64,000 nucleotides of DNA from a virus: IMG/VR virus record IMGVR_UViG_3300037247_000655, positions 1 through 64,000 of that record. One strand, 5' to 3'. The notes beneath the pieces are model-generated. The model was not told the DNA's origin. It saw nothing but the letters and a program-made list of their open reading frames with translations, and ran no database searches. Position 1 is the stretch's first letter. The number at the start of each line of letters is the position of its first letter. Both the position numbers and the translations under genes were made by a program. This document shows positions 1 through 6,421 of the stretch, in pieces.

Positions 1-548
1 TGCGTCCTAGTCGACGTTCCGACCTCGATAATTAAATCCAAGATAGAAGTGGACTATTAAAAAGACTTGCTATAAGGAATGCCTATCGGTATGACATTGC
101 GCCCGTGGTGGCTACTAACCTGATCGACCGACTTTACCGTTACAAGAATCTTCGACTTCCGTGTGACGACTTTCGCTCTCACCTTTGCTGTCTGGCGACT
201 AGGCCTTCAACCAACATTAGTGGCTATTATCGTGCAGACTTTCCGATTCTAGAACTTAGGACGGAATCCTACCACGAACGGATACCCCTTTATCGGGCTT
301 CAGACTGACGGTTTGGCTACTAGACCCCAAGCGTTAGACGATGAGACCATTGACCTACTACGTCAACCCTGACGGTTTACCGCTGACTAGACGGACCCCA
401 CTCTTACCTCCGTGTTGACATTCCACATCAGGACGTTATCGGTCGCCCCATATAATGTCCAGCGTCACTGGACGACTAGAATGTCCAAAGATCCACGCTC
501 GGAGCGACTTAGCTTATGCACCCCGAGCGCGGTACTGCAGACACTCGA
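1..548. other. No recognisable gene
   Basis: I see no convincing coding region. Stop codons, especially TAG inside frequent CTAG tetramers, break every frame, and short ATG frames lack ribosome binding sites. A perfect hairpin lies at 457-473 (GTCCAG, 5-nt loop, CTGGAC). Motif-like copies of TTATCGGAC start near 436. Base composition is visibly richer in G and C than the phage body to the right. It could be the edge of the genome or a non-coding end region. Confidence 0.4.
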
Positions 549-887
549 CTACTTGCCCATATCGTTGAACGCCTTACGAGTAGCACCAACTGTGTTCCTA
601 CGACCGAGAATACTCTCGCCGATTACAGCGGCACTGTCTGAACCGAAACCAGCGTCAACAGGGGGCGTAAACCCTCCGCCATCCTCAATCTGACTTTCCA
701 AGACTTTCCACGCATGACTGAGCGCTGCGATAGCATCGTCCAGACTATCGAAACCAGAAGCAGCATCGACGATACGCTTCGCGTCGTGATAGACGGCCGC
801 GTTAGCCTTGAGCGAAGTCAGATCAAATCCAGCTTCAACGCTCTTTTCGGTAGACGTTCCGACTACTGTGCTATTGGACTGACCCAT
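549..887 (-). CDS. Hypothetical protein, 112 aa
   Basis: The start is supported by a strong ribosome binding site, AACAGGAGATAACT, directly before ATGGGTCAG. The product is small, acidic and Ala/Ser/Gly-rich, predicted mostly helical in the middle, with no signal peptide, membrane span or motif I recognise. It is the last gene of the leftward cluster. A sigma70-like promoter at 1106-1134 lies about 210 nt upstream and could drive it. The start codon sits in a copy of the regional 9-bp motif (CTATGGGTC). Rightward frames over the same bases are shadows. Confidence 0.65.
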   Translation of the reverse strand: MGQSNSTVVGTSTEKSVEAGFDLTSLKANAAVYHDAKRIVDAASGFDSLDDAIAALSHAWKVLESQIEDGGGFTPPVDAGFGSDSAAVIGESILGRRNTVGATRKAFNDMGK

Positions 888-1100
888 AGTTATCTCCTGT
901 TTTTTGGGTCCGCCCCATAACCGAGACTACACCGCCCAATTATAGGACGGACAAGTAGAAACGTTACCGGAACTTCAAATTATACTATACGACCGGATTG
1001 CCCGGAAGTTATCAGACCTGTGCCGGATTCGACACAGATCGGTGTGCCACAAACACACGCCGATGCCAATTTGTTATCGGTGTATGTTGTTTTCGTCTAC
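888..1100 (-). promoter_or_regulatory. Long 5' leader of the 549-887 gene
   Basis: Leftward leader between the promoter at 1106-1134 and the start at 887. It holds motif copies at 912, 940, 964, 1009 and 1074, and a second possible -10 (TATAAT, plus positions about 981-986, read leftward). No gene with a ribosome binding site is seen. Confidence 0.35.
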
Positions 1101-1105
1101 ACTAT

Positions 1106-1134
1106 ATCTTAGGCTTAGTTATAGCAATCGTCAA
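1106..1134 (-). promoter_or_regulatory. Sigma70-like promoter, leftward
   Basis: Leftward TTGACG (plus 1129-1134), 17-bp spacer, TAAGAT (plus 1106-1111). The sequence just after the -10, ATATAGTGTAG, is the same as downstream of the promoter at 3034-3062, which supports both. Confidence 0.6.
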
Positions 1135-1556
1135 GTAGCGCCCGCAAATAGATTTTCCGCGTTTTTGGGCTCCAATCCACGATATTATAGACCAATTACC
1201 GATAATATGCAATTCGCAAAACGTCCGCTTTCTGAGATCACATATCGGTCCAAAGCCTATAATAACCCGCCGTATTCGCGCCAAAGCGTGTTTTTATCAG
1301 CAAGACCTATAATACATATTATGCGCGTCTTAATATGGGGTCCTATAACGCGAAAAAACCTCAAATCGGCGATATTATCGCTATTATGGTATAAAAAAAC
1401 ACGTCCGCAAACGTAAAAGGCTGGTTTCAGGCTTAGAATGGCGATATTATGGGTGAAAAGACACAGGATAAGCTAGTTACCGGCATCGTCCCATATTCCT
1501 CACTGCCCAAAGTCCTATAACATATATGAGTTGTCAAGGAATCGTGTACAACTGGA
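1135..1556. other. Non-coding stretch with inverted motif pairs
   Basis: No credible gene. The stretch contains about fifteen copies of the TTATNGGAC motif or its complement, several as closely spaced inverted pairs, for example 1185-1205, 1242-1262, 1294-1312 and 1557-1570. Such pairs could bind a dimer or form hairpins. Confidence 0.45.
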
Positions 1557-2060
1557 TTATGGTCTGATAATGTTCAGATTTGCCATGGGTCCGAAAACCT
1601 CGATCGCCATTTCATTATAGGCCCTAGCCGCCTCTATCTCAGTCCGATAAGTCTTTCGAGTTGCCTTACCGTGATACTTTATTTGTGCCACCCAAGGGTG
1701 TGATAATCCAGGCTGCTGATAGAAAGAAACGCCCTTATATTGGGACCATTTGGCATCGCTTCTTTTGCGCATATTGCCGTTATTATCGGAAGCTGTTACA
1801 ATGCGCAGATTGGACCGATAATTGTTTAGTCCGTTTTTGTCGATATGGTCCGTATAACATTTGTTGCCGCGCCAAAGTCCCATAACCAGCCGGTGCATGT
1901 AGATTGTTTCTCGGACCTCACGTGGTCCGATACCTACTGTTACAACATAGTGTGTCAAATTGCGCCTAGTCTTGATAAGATGCCAATTATAGCGTCTTAT
2001 AAGCTCAGCATCATCGTTGTCGAAGAAGACCGATAATCCTTTGATTTTCATTTGTCCCAT
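1557..2060 (-). CDS. HNH homing endonuclease with AP2 DNA-binding domain
   Basis: Free-standing homing endonuclease of the HNH plus AP2 type common in phages; it would nick or cut DNA at a recognition site to spread its own gene. The HNH core spans about residues 50-100: a YMHRLVMG helix start, the TDHIDKNGLNN turn with the metal-binding His, and the NLRIVTASDNNGN closing motif. An AP2-like domain follows at about residues 107-165 (YKGVSF, WVAQIKYHGK, EAARAYNE). The start ATGGGACAA coincides with a motif copy (TTATGGGAC). A second ATG four codons later is possible. Confidence 0.9.
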   Translation of the reverse strand: MGQMKIKGLSVFFDNDDAELIRRYNWHLIKTRRNLTHYVVTVGIGPREVRETIYMHRLVMGLWRGNKCYTDHIDKNGLNNYRSNLRIVTASDNNGNMRKRSDAKWSQYKGVSFYQQPGLSHPWVAQIKYHGKATRKTYRTEIEAARAYNEMAIEVFGPMANLNIIRP

Positions 2061-2221
2061 AATGTATTATACGCCCGAACATTGTTGTTGTTCCGATAAT
2101 ATAAGAATTTTCTTATAAATATAGGACCAAGAGCTGCGAATACCCTTAGTCCCATATTGTTAGTCTTGGCTATTTGTTGTCCGATAATGCCCGTTTCATT
2201 CTCCGTTTGTTGTCGGTCCAT
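2048..2221 (-). CDS. Hypothetical protein, 57 aa
   Basis: The frame starts at an ATG (MDRQQ) and ends inside the first codons of the HNH gene (13-nt overlap). The middle is hydrophobic (GLRVFAALGPIF), so a short membrane or amphipathic segment is possible. The ribosome binding site is weak, and the frame overlaps the small basic frame at 2170-2307 in another register, so at most one may be real. Function unknown. Confidence 0.35.
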   Translation of the reverse strand: MDRQQTENETGIIGQQIAKTNNMGLRVFAALGPIFIRKFLYYRNNNNVRAYNTLWDK

Positions 2222-2307
2222 ATCTTTGCGCGAGCTACCGATAACTTCAAGTTTCTGTCTCTCTTGACTTTTCGCCAATTTTTATCGGACCTGCGCTCGT
2301 AATACAT
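2170..2307 (-). CDS. Small basic protein, 45 aa
   Basis: Starts MYYERRSDKNW and is very rich in Lys and Arg, which fits a nucleic-acid-binding peptide. It follows the 2319-2498 gene closely on the same strand. The ribosome binding site is poor (GAAGTGT), and it overlaps 2048-2221 in another frame. Function unknown. Confidence 0.35.
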   Translation of the reverse strand: MYYERRSDKNWRKVKRDRNLKLSVARAKIWTDNKRRMKRALSDNK

Positions 2308-2318
2308 ACACTTCGGTT

Positions 2319-2498
2319 TCACGTTATCGGCTCCTCCGTTTTCCGGACGTTCCCATCTTCGTCCGTATAATCTGCAATGTCCGATACAAATACGGTGGTG
2401 CGCGGAAATTTTATTACAGGATATTCGCCACAATATCCGATAAGTATCCCTTCAAACGGCCACTTATTCAGTGTCACTTTACTACCAACAGGTATCAT
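2319..2498 (-). CDS. Hypothetical protein, 59 aa, SH3/KOW-like
   Basis: I chose the start at 2498 (MIPVGSKVTLNKW) because AAAAGGAGCGATAAT precedes it; the longer frame to 2540 has no such site. The pattern VGSKVTLN, then short beta-like strands ending in a YTDEDGNVR turn, resembles a small SH3-like barrel. It sits between two unknown genes of the leftward cluster. Confidence 0.6.
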   Translation of the reverse strand: MIPVGSKVTLNKWPFEGILIGYCGEYPVIKFPRTTVFVSDIADYTDEDGNVRKTEEPIT

Positions 2499-2520
2499 AT
2501 TATCGCTCCTTTTCCGATAA

Positions 2521-2976
2521 CTACTGTCCGGCTGCGCCACACAATTCCTGAAGAGTTATAGGACACGCGCTCGTATTCGAGTCAGTTGCGTTTCTGTCCG
2601 GTAATCCTACTGTGTCCGCCTCATCCTTATCGGACAATAGCATAGTGCCGATGAAACCGAAGTTCCGCGCCAACCGGGATTTCAGTTGTGCTTTGGCAGA
2701 TACCTTGGAGCGCCCGAAAGCACACATTCCATATAACTTGCTGTGAAACGGACCAACGATTTCCGCCCGATAACCCCAAGGTGTCTTCATGTACCAAAAC
2801 CGGACAGCTCGCCGCTTATCTGCGCCGCATTCGTTTTTTTCGGACGACATTGCCGGTGGATTTATCGGATCGTAATCTGTGTCGAACTTGTGGCTCAATT
2901 TGTTATGGGTCTCTATGTTGGTCCGATCAGATAGTCGTTGCCTGTTTCCGATAACATTGGATACTCTAGTTCCCAT
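2521..2976 (-). CDS. Hypothetical protein, 151 aa
   Basis: The start at 2976 is set by GAGGGGAATAATT just before ATGGGAACT; the start codon again lies in a motif copy. The centre (VRFWYMKTPWGYRAEIVGPFHSKLYG) looks like a compact beta-rich domain. The promoter at 3034-3062 lies about 60 bp upstream, so this is probably the first gene of its transcript. No family recognised. Confidence 0.65.
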   Translation of the reverse strand: MGTRVSNVIGNRQRLSDRTNIETHNKLSHKFDTDYDPINPPAMSSEKNECGADKRRAVRFWYMKTPWGYRAEIVGPFHSKLYGMCAFGRSKVSAKAQLKSRLARNFGFIGTMLLSDKDEADTVGLPDRNATDSNTSACPITLQELCGAAGQ

Positions 2977-3033
2977 AATTATTCCCCTCATCATTATTGG
3001 CGTCCGATAGTTTATCGGTTCGGCCTACACTAT

Positions 3034-3062
3034 ATCATAGCATATCTGCGCCGGGAAGTCTA
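3034..3062 (-). promoter_or_regulatory. Sigma70-like promoter, leftward
   Basis: Leftward TAGACT (plus 3057-3062), 17-bp spacer, TATGAT (plus 3034-3039), followed by ATATAGTGTAG as at the 1106-1134 promoter. It is flanked by motif copies at 3002, 3012 and 3061, so it may be under motif-dependent control. Confidence 0.6.
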
Positions 3063-3199
3063 GCCGATAACCTGTAAATCCAAAAAACCTTTTGTGTCCT
3101 ATAAAAACGCACACAAGCCAAACTGGCTAGCTCAGGTCCGGTAACGTGCAGTACTCGTCCGATAATGATTATGTCGGCGCAAATAGAAGGTCCGATAAT

Positions 3200-3265
3200 C
3201 TATGCAAGAGCTATCGTTACAAGTACGGCCAATAACAGTGTCCGAATCCAGAACATCGTTCTCAT
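3200..3265 (-). CDS. Tiny membrane peptide, 21 aa
   Basis: Begins MRTMFWIRTL and continues as one hydrophobic helix (LLLAVLVTIALA) to the stop. A GGAGA ribosome binding site lies inside the end of the upstream gene, whose stop is two bases before this start, so the two are probably translationally coupled. The role is unknown; single-span peptides are common among phage early and lysis genes. Confidence 0.5.
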   Translation of the reverse strand: MRTMFWIRTLLLAVLVTIALA

Positions 3266-3266
3266 A

Positions 3267-3503
3267 TCATCGGTCTCCGAGGCATAGGTCCAATAAATAT
3301 GTGTGTTGCTCGCACATCCGATAATCAGGCCATCTCTCCGGAGCGTGGAATTCTTTATCGGTCTGCTCAGTGTATTCGATAGTGGCACACTCTTGGTCTG
3401 ATAACCAACGTACTATACTCGACACAAACATGTCCGGTATCACAACAAACGAGGGATGCCCAGTCATTCTAGTCCGATAACGTATTAGTGTCATGTGTCC
3501 CAT
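3267..3503 (-). CDS. Hypothetical protein, 78 aa
   Basis: Start at 3503 (MGHMTLIRY) preceded by GGAGTATAACATT; the ATG lies in a TTATGGGAC motif copy. The product is mixed-charge, with no membrane span or motif recognised. It overlaps the upstream peptide gene by its ribosome binding site region and abuts the downstream one. Confidence 0.6.
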   Translation of the reverse strand: MGHMTLIRYRTRMTGHPSFVVIPDMFVSSIVRWLSDQECATIEYTEQTDKEFHAPERWPDYRMCEQHTYLLDLCLGDR

Positions 3504-3507
3504 AATG

Positions 3508-3594
3508 TTATACTCCAATGTCGTCCCATATTGACCAGATACTTATCGAACCTACAACCACCACCAAACAACATCCGATAATAGCAGCTATCAT
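3508..3594 (-). CDS. Tiny membrane peptide, 28 aa
   Basis: Starts MIAAIIGCCLVVVVGSISIW, a clear membrane helix with a Cys pair that could be a lipobox-like site (IIGC). AGGGGGAACAAT gives a good ribosome binding site, and the ATG overlaps the TGA of the upstream gene (ATGA). Function unknown. Confidence 0.55.
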   Translation of the reverse strand: MIAAIIGCCLVVVVGSISIWSIWDDIGV

Positions 3595-3716
3595 ATTGTT
3601 CCCCCTTTTTCAAGCGTGTCTTTATTCTTGTCGTATTGTGCAATCGTTTTTCGTGTTTTCTTATCGGCTTTCCACCGTCTGATAAGCTCAGCAAAGAAAC
3701 GTCTGATAATATTCAC
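3591..3716 (-). CDS. Small basic protein, 41 aa, GTG start
   Basis: Begins GTG AAT ATT ATC after a GGGGGGG-ACAACT ribosome binding site. The peptide runs MNIIRRFFAELIRRWK and then KADKKTRKT, an amphipathic basic helix followed by a charged tail. Its stop overlaps the next start as ATGA, the arrangement of the whole cluster. It uses a non-ATG start and would be missed by simple gene finders. Confidence 0.5.
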   Translation of the reverse strand: MNIIRRFFAELIRRWKADKKTRKTIAQYDKNKDTLEKGGTI

Positions 3717-3749
3717 AGTTGTCCCCCCCGTGTCAGAACCGAACATTGT

Positions 3750-3866
3750 CTAAGAACCGAACACGATGCCAAGAATATTCTGAAGGTCCGAAAACAAGTT
3801 GCTCAGATTCGCTATCACAATCGTTCCAATCGTTCCTGCGAGGCCGAGTATTGTGGTAATATTCAT
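3750..3866 (-). CDS. Tiny membrane peptide, 38 aa
   Basis: Starts MNITTILGLAGTIGTIVIAN, one hydrophobic helix with GxxxG-like spacing and a polar tail. GATAGGGGACACGACG is the ribosome binding site. It is the first gene after the leftward promoter at 3909-3937. Its 3' end carries a direct repeat of AGAACCGAACA. Function unknown. Confidence 0.55.
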   Translation of the reverse strand: MNITTILGLAGTIGTIVIANLSNLFSDLQNILGIVFGS

Positions 3867-3908
3867 CGTCGTGTCCCCTATCATAAAGTGTATCGTTCAA
3901 CCTAATGG

Positions 3909-3937
3909 AGTATAGGATACAATCCGATCGATTGCAA
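3909..3937 (-). promoter_or_regulatory. Leftward sigma70-like promoter of the small-gene cluster
   Basis: Leftward TTGCAA (plus 3932-3937), 17-bp spacer, TATACT (plus 3909-3914), about 43 bp upstream of the first small gene. Motif copy 3960-3968 lies just upstream. Confidence 0.6.
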
Positions 3938-3959
3938 GTATGGAAAAGATATTTCTTTC

Positions 3960-4221
3960 GTCCGATAACATCATGCGTGCGATGGTCTATAGGGTGCGAG
4001 GTATCGTCCTATAAGTACACAGGCAGAACAAGATGTATGGTCCGATAAAGTTTGTAGATGGCGTCCGATAAGCTCTTGCACGTCGTGCAAGGTTATGTCC
4101 GATAAGCATGTGTTGATAGCATAGTCCGATAAGGTTCGTCAAGCATAGTAGTCCGATAACAAGCTCAGGGGGGGGTAGCCCGATATATAGAATGTCCGAT
4201 AACGGGATAGGGGTCCGATAA
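3960..4221 (+). repeat. Ten direct motif copies in the divergent control region
   Basis: GTCCGATAA or a one- to two-base variant at 3960, 4006, 4040, 4063, 4097, 4124, 4151, 4178, 4194 and 4213, all in one orientation, spaced 16-46 bp apart with three consecutive 27-bp steps. No gene lies here. The block sits between divergent promoters, as iterons or operators would. Confidence 0.75.
4075..4091. promoter_or_regulatory. Perfect 17-bp dyad, likely operator
   Basis: CTTGCAC-GTC-GTGCAAG, 7-bp arms around a 3-bp centre, lying between motif copies. This is a typical shape for a helix-turn-helix repressor dimer site. Confidence 0.45.
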
Positions 4222-4413
4222 CGCGAGGGGGATCGCTCATAGTAGAACCCAAAATCATCCTACCCTACAACTTTTATCACACCATATTTATCGTAGCCCG
4301 CCATTCTCTTCACCACCCTCCTTCTTCCCCGCTAGGGGCCACCCCTTCTTTACACCCTCAAACCAATCGCTTTATCAGACGTGCATTTATCTGAAAAAAA
4401 ATCGGAGGGACGT
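4222..4413. other. Gene-free stretch left of the rightward promoter
   Basis: No gene seen. It contains a C-rich and T-rich segment and a GGGG-CCA-CCCC palindrome near 4334-4345 that may form a hairpin. It separates the motif array from the first rightward promoter. Confidence 0.35.
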
Positions 4414-4442
4414 GCAATAGGGAATGCAGTTAGACGTATAAT
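4414..4442 (+). promoter_or_regulatory. Rightward promoter, GCAATA-N17-TATAAT
   Basis: GCAATA at 4414-4419, TATAAT at 4437-4442. This is the same class as six others in the window. The transcript starts with a possible hairpin (AGCAA 4447-4451, TTGCT 4462-4466). Confidence 0.7.
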
Positions 4443-4527
4443 AGATAGCAACCAGATGGGATTGCTCTCGTGAGTAAAACGCCGTGCCCTACTCTTTTGT
4501 GTCTTGCAACTTGAGGTATCATGAAAC

Positions 4528-4773
4528 ATGTCGGGACAACAGTCATATGCCCTCATATATGTTAATGGAGACTCTGTCGGTTGCTTCGAAGGGGAAGAGT
4601 TGGCATACATTGATTTTATAAATTTTACGACAGACTCACCATGTACACAACATGAGCTTTTCAGTATCACGTATAGAAAAGGACCAGGTAGTAATCCAGA
4701 AGGAATCTTGGCACCAAAGAAAACAGTAATCGTAACTGACGGTATGATTTTTGATGTTATTGTCACTAGTTAG
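4528..4773 (+). CDS. Hypothetical protein, 81 aa
   Basis: First gene of the rightward block. TTGAGG lies 11 nt before ATG TCG GGA. The product is beta-strand-like and ends VIVTDGMIFDVIVTS. No family recognised. Leftward frames here are shadows. Confidence 0.65.
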   Translation: MSGQQSYALIYVNGDSVGCFEGEELAYIDFINFTTDSPCTQHELFSITYRKGPGSNPEGILAPKKTVIVTDGMIFDVIVTS

Positions 4774-4782
4774 GAGATAGAA

Positions 4783-4995
4783 ATGATTCGTATTTTGAGC
4801 AAAAATGATCAGGTTCTTATTGCTGGTATCGGCGCGTCCGGCGTTACTATAGATCCAGATGGAGTGCTATTAAATCTAGACATAGATGATTTTGATATAA
4901 TTGACATCGATCTTGATGATGGGAAAGTGGTACAAATCCGATCATTATCCACTGTAACATACGACCTTGAGATCAGTAGATTGATTAAAACATAG
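4783..4995 (+). CDS. Hypothetical acidic protein, 70 aa
   Basis: AGGAGATAGAA precedes the ATG. The sequence is hydrophobic then strongly acidic (LDIDDFDIIDIDLDDGK), suggesting a DNA-mimic-like or calcium-like acidic surface, which is inference only. No family recognised. Confidence 0.65.
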   Translation: MIRILSKNDQVLIAGIGASGVTIDPDGVLLNLDIDDFDIIDIDLDDGKVVQIRSLSTVTYDLEISRLIKT

Positions 4996-5063
4996 AATTT
5001 GGCAAGAATAACCATGCGATTACTTTGGTGAGCTTCGTATGGTCTTTTATATTGGAGAAAGTT

Positions 5064-5348
5064 ATGAGAGCTAGAATTGGTGATTTGGCGATTGCAAGAT
5101 TTGATCCTACAAAGGACGATATCAGAGCTGGTAAAAAATGGAACGAAAAGGTATGTTTAGTTATAGAGGCTTTTACTTATGGACGAAACGATACTAGATC
5201 ACATAGATTCATCTACTGGGACGGTAGTATATATCAAAAAGATCTACCACCGCATCGTCTTGTTCGTGTTCGCCTGAATCGTGATTACGACTGGACAGGG
5301 AACTTCCAAGACATTACAATAGACAAAGTGGTTGAGGTCAAAAGATAG
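5064..5348 (+). CDS. Hypothetical protein, 94 aa
   Basis: Start at 5064 (MRARIGDLAIARF), with TTGGAGAAAGTT upstream, is preferred over the longer frame at 5025. The start MRARIGDLAIA and later beta-strand pattern suggest a small SH3- or TypeII-toxin-like barrel (as in PemK-like folds), but no motif proves this. Confidence 0.6.
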   Translation: MRARIGDLAIARFDPTKDDIRAGKKWNEKVCLVIEAFTYGRNDTRSHRFIYWDGSIYQKDLPPHRLVRVRLNRDYDWTGNFQDITIDKVVEVKR

Positions 5349-5380
5349 CAACATAATGCTGCTCTCATGAGTTTCGCACA

Positions 5381-5845
5381 ATGAAATCGCTTAAAAGAAA
5401 AGCTATCCCAGATTACCCAGACTATTTCGCTGACAGAGAGGGACTTATCTGGAGGAAACTTTATGGTTCGTGGCGTGTTATTAATCCTGTCACACACCAT
5501 GATGGTTATCAATACACTTATGTTGGTATACAGAAGCGTGTGTTGACACAACGTTTGGTCTGCGCGGCTTTTAAGGGTATGTGCCCAGAAGATATGCAAA
5601 TATGTATTCGTCGGGCCAAGAATCAACAGCCTCGTAGACTGAGATCACAGAGATATTTGAAATGGGGAAAATACACCGATAAGAGAAAAAGAAAGAATTA
5701 TACTAGGCTATCAGAAAGCGATCAAAAACAAATACTGAGATTGTATAAAGAAGGAAAGACTCAAATTGATATAGCTCGTCGATTTGGAGTGACACAGCCC
5801 GCAATTTCGTATCTAATCAAAAGAAAAACGAGGAGTGTAGTATAA
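5381..5845 (+). CDS. Homing-endonuclease-derived protein with C-terminal HTH
   Basis: Residues 8-65 (DYPDYFADREGLIWRKL ... VLTQRLVCAAFKG) match the NUMOD4/HNH-type N-terminal module, but the metal-binding His/Asn residues of an active HNH are not visible, so the nuclease may be lost. Residues about 110-150 form a helix-turn-helix of the resolvase/sigma region 4 kind (KEGKTQIDIARRFGVTQPAISYLIKR). It may now act as a DNA-binding regulator. A copy of the 4443-4476 leader lies just upstream (5344-5372). Confidence 0.7.
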   Translation: MKSLKRKAIPDYPDYFADREGLIWRKLYGSWRVINPVTHHDGYQYTYVGIQKRVLTQRLVCAAFKGMCPEDMQICIRRAKNQQPRRLRSQRYLKWGKYTDKRKRKNYTRLSESDQKQILRLYKEGKTQIDIARRFGVTQPAISYLIKRKTRSVV

Positions 5846-6105
5846 TGGAAATCATAGTTTGTCTTAAGTTAGAAGTTGATGGGGACCAAGTGAAGGCAGT
5901 CAATGGCACCAATGACACCGAAGACCAAATTAAATCAAAGATTCGGGCTTGGGTTGCAGACAGAGTAGGATACGATTCTGTAGCAATCGCGGGTATCTCA
6001 TTATATAGTAGTTGTCTATTAGCAGAAATAGAAGGAACAGATACTCTGCGAATAGTACCGTCTCATCCAGTAGTGAAATTACCACCTGACACGAAGATAC
6101 AATAA
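5845..6105 (+). CDS. Hypothetical protein, 86 aa
   Basis: Start overlaps the previous stop (TAATG), implying coupled translation. It opens like a ferredoxin-like strand-helix unit (MEIIVCLKLEVDGDQV). Family not recognised. Confidence 0.6.
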   Translation: MEIIVCLKLEVDGDQVKAVNGTNDTEDQIKSKIRAWVADRVGYDSVAIAGISLYSSCLLAEIEGTDTLRIVPSHPVVKLPPDTKIQ

Positions 6106-6169
6106 TGTATTATGTACGTTTCAGACACATCCCCCTTTTTGTGTCTTGCAACAAGGAGAAAGAAAACAA

Positions 6170-6409
6170 ATGTCATCTAAAAAGAAGAAGCAACCAGTTG
6201 ATTCTACATCGACACAACGTTTTGTTGAAACATCTAGAGAAATCCATTTAGCTCAACTGTATGACAACGATAATCATATGTTGGAACCTAGTGAATATTT
6301 AGTAATTGGCCTAGTGAATACGACGATATTAGAAATAGGTGCAATCATATGTAAAAATGATATAGAGTGTCTTATGTATTATGATGGGTGTATGGTCTTC
6401 ATAGATTAG
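6170..6409 (+). CDS. Hypothetical protein, 79 aa
   Basis: Start at 6170 (MSSKKKKQ), 13 nt after AAGGAG. The N-terminus is Lys-rich and the rest is neutral with beta-like strands. A 16-nt repeat, TTTTGTGTCTTGCAAC, lies just upstream at 6137-6152. No family recognised. Confidence 0.6.
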   Translation: MSSKKKKQPVDSTSTQRFVETSREIHLAQLYDNDNHMLEPSEYLVIGLVNTTILEIGAIICKNDIECLMYYDGCMVFID

Positions 6410-6421
6410 GGATAAAAATAA

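Larger units (their letters stand above)
436..4221. repeat. Dense array of the degenerate 9-bp motif TTATCGGAC
   Basis: Roughly 70 exact or near copies by eye, about one per 50 bp. They read GTCCGATAA, GTCCTATAA, GTCCCATAA or GTCTGATAA on the plus strand, or the complement. Exact GTCCGATAA copies include 1642, 2179, 3159, 3190, 3472, 3960, 4040, 4063, 4097, 4124, 4151, 4194 and 4213; the opposite orientation is exact at 2282 and 2628. Copies occur in both intergenic and coding DNA and stop abruptly at 4221. The rest of the window has only occasional chance copies. Spacing is irregular, so this is not a CRISPR or a tandem repeat. Protein-binding sites are the simplest reading. Confidence 0.8.

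Noticed and set aside
105-308. Rightward 67-codon frame
   Set aside because: No ribosome binding site and no protein-like pattern; the start is isolated.
457-473. Terminator for the 549-887 gene
   Set aside because: A perfect hairpin but no T-run follows it on the leftward strand.
1-548. tRNA genes on the minus strand
   Set aside because: Segments such as AGTTCTAGAATC resemble a T-arm but no acceptor or anticodon stems could be paired.
412-920. Two rightward frames (412-693, 714-920)
   Set aside because: They are antisense to the leftward 549-887 gene, which has a strong ribosome binding site.
900-4221. CRISPR array
   Set aside because: The repeated unit is only 9 bp, degenerate, in both orientations, and lies inside genes; spacers vary from a few to over 60 bp.
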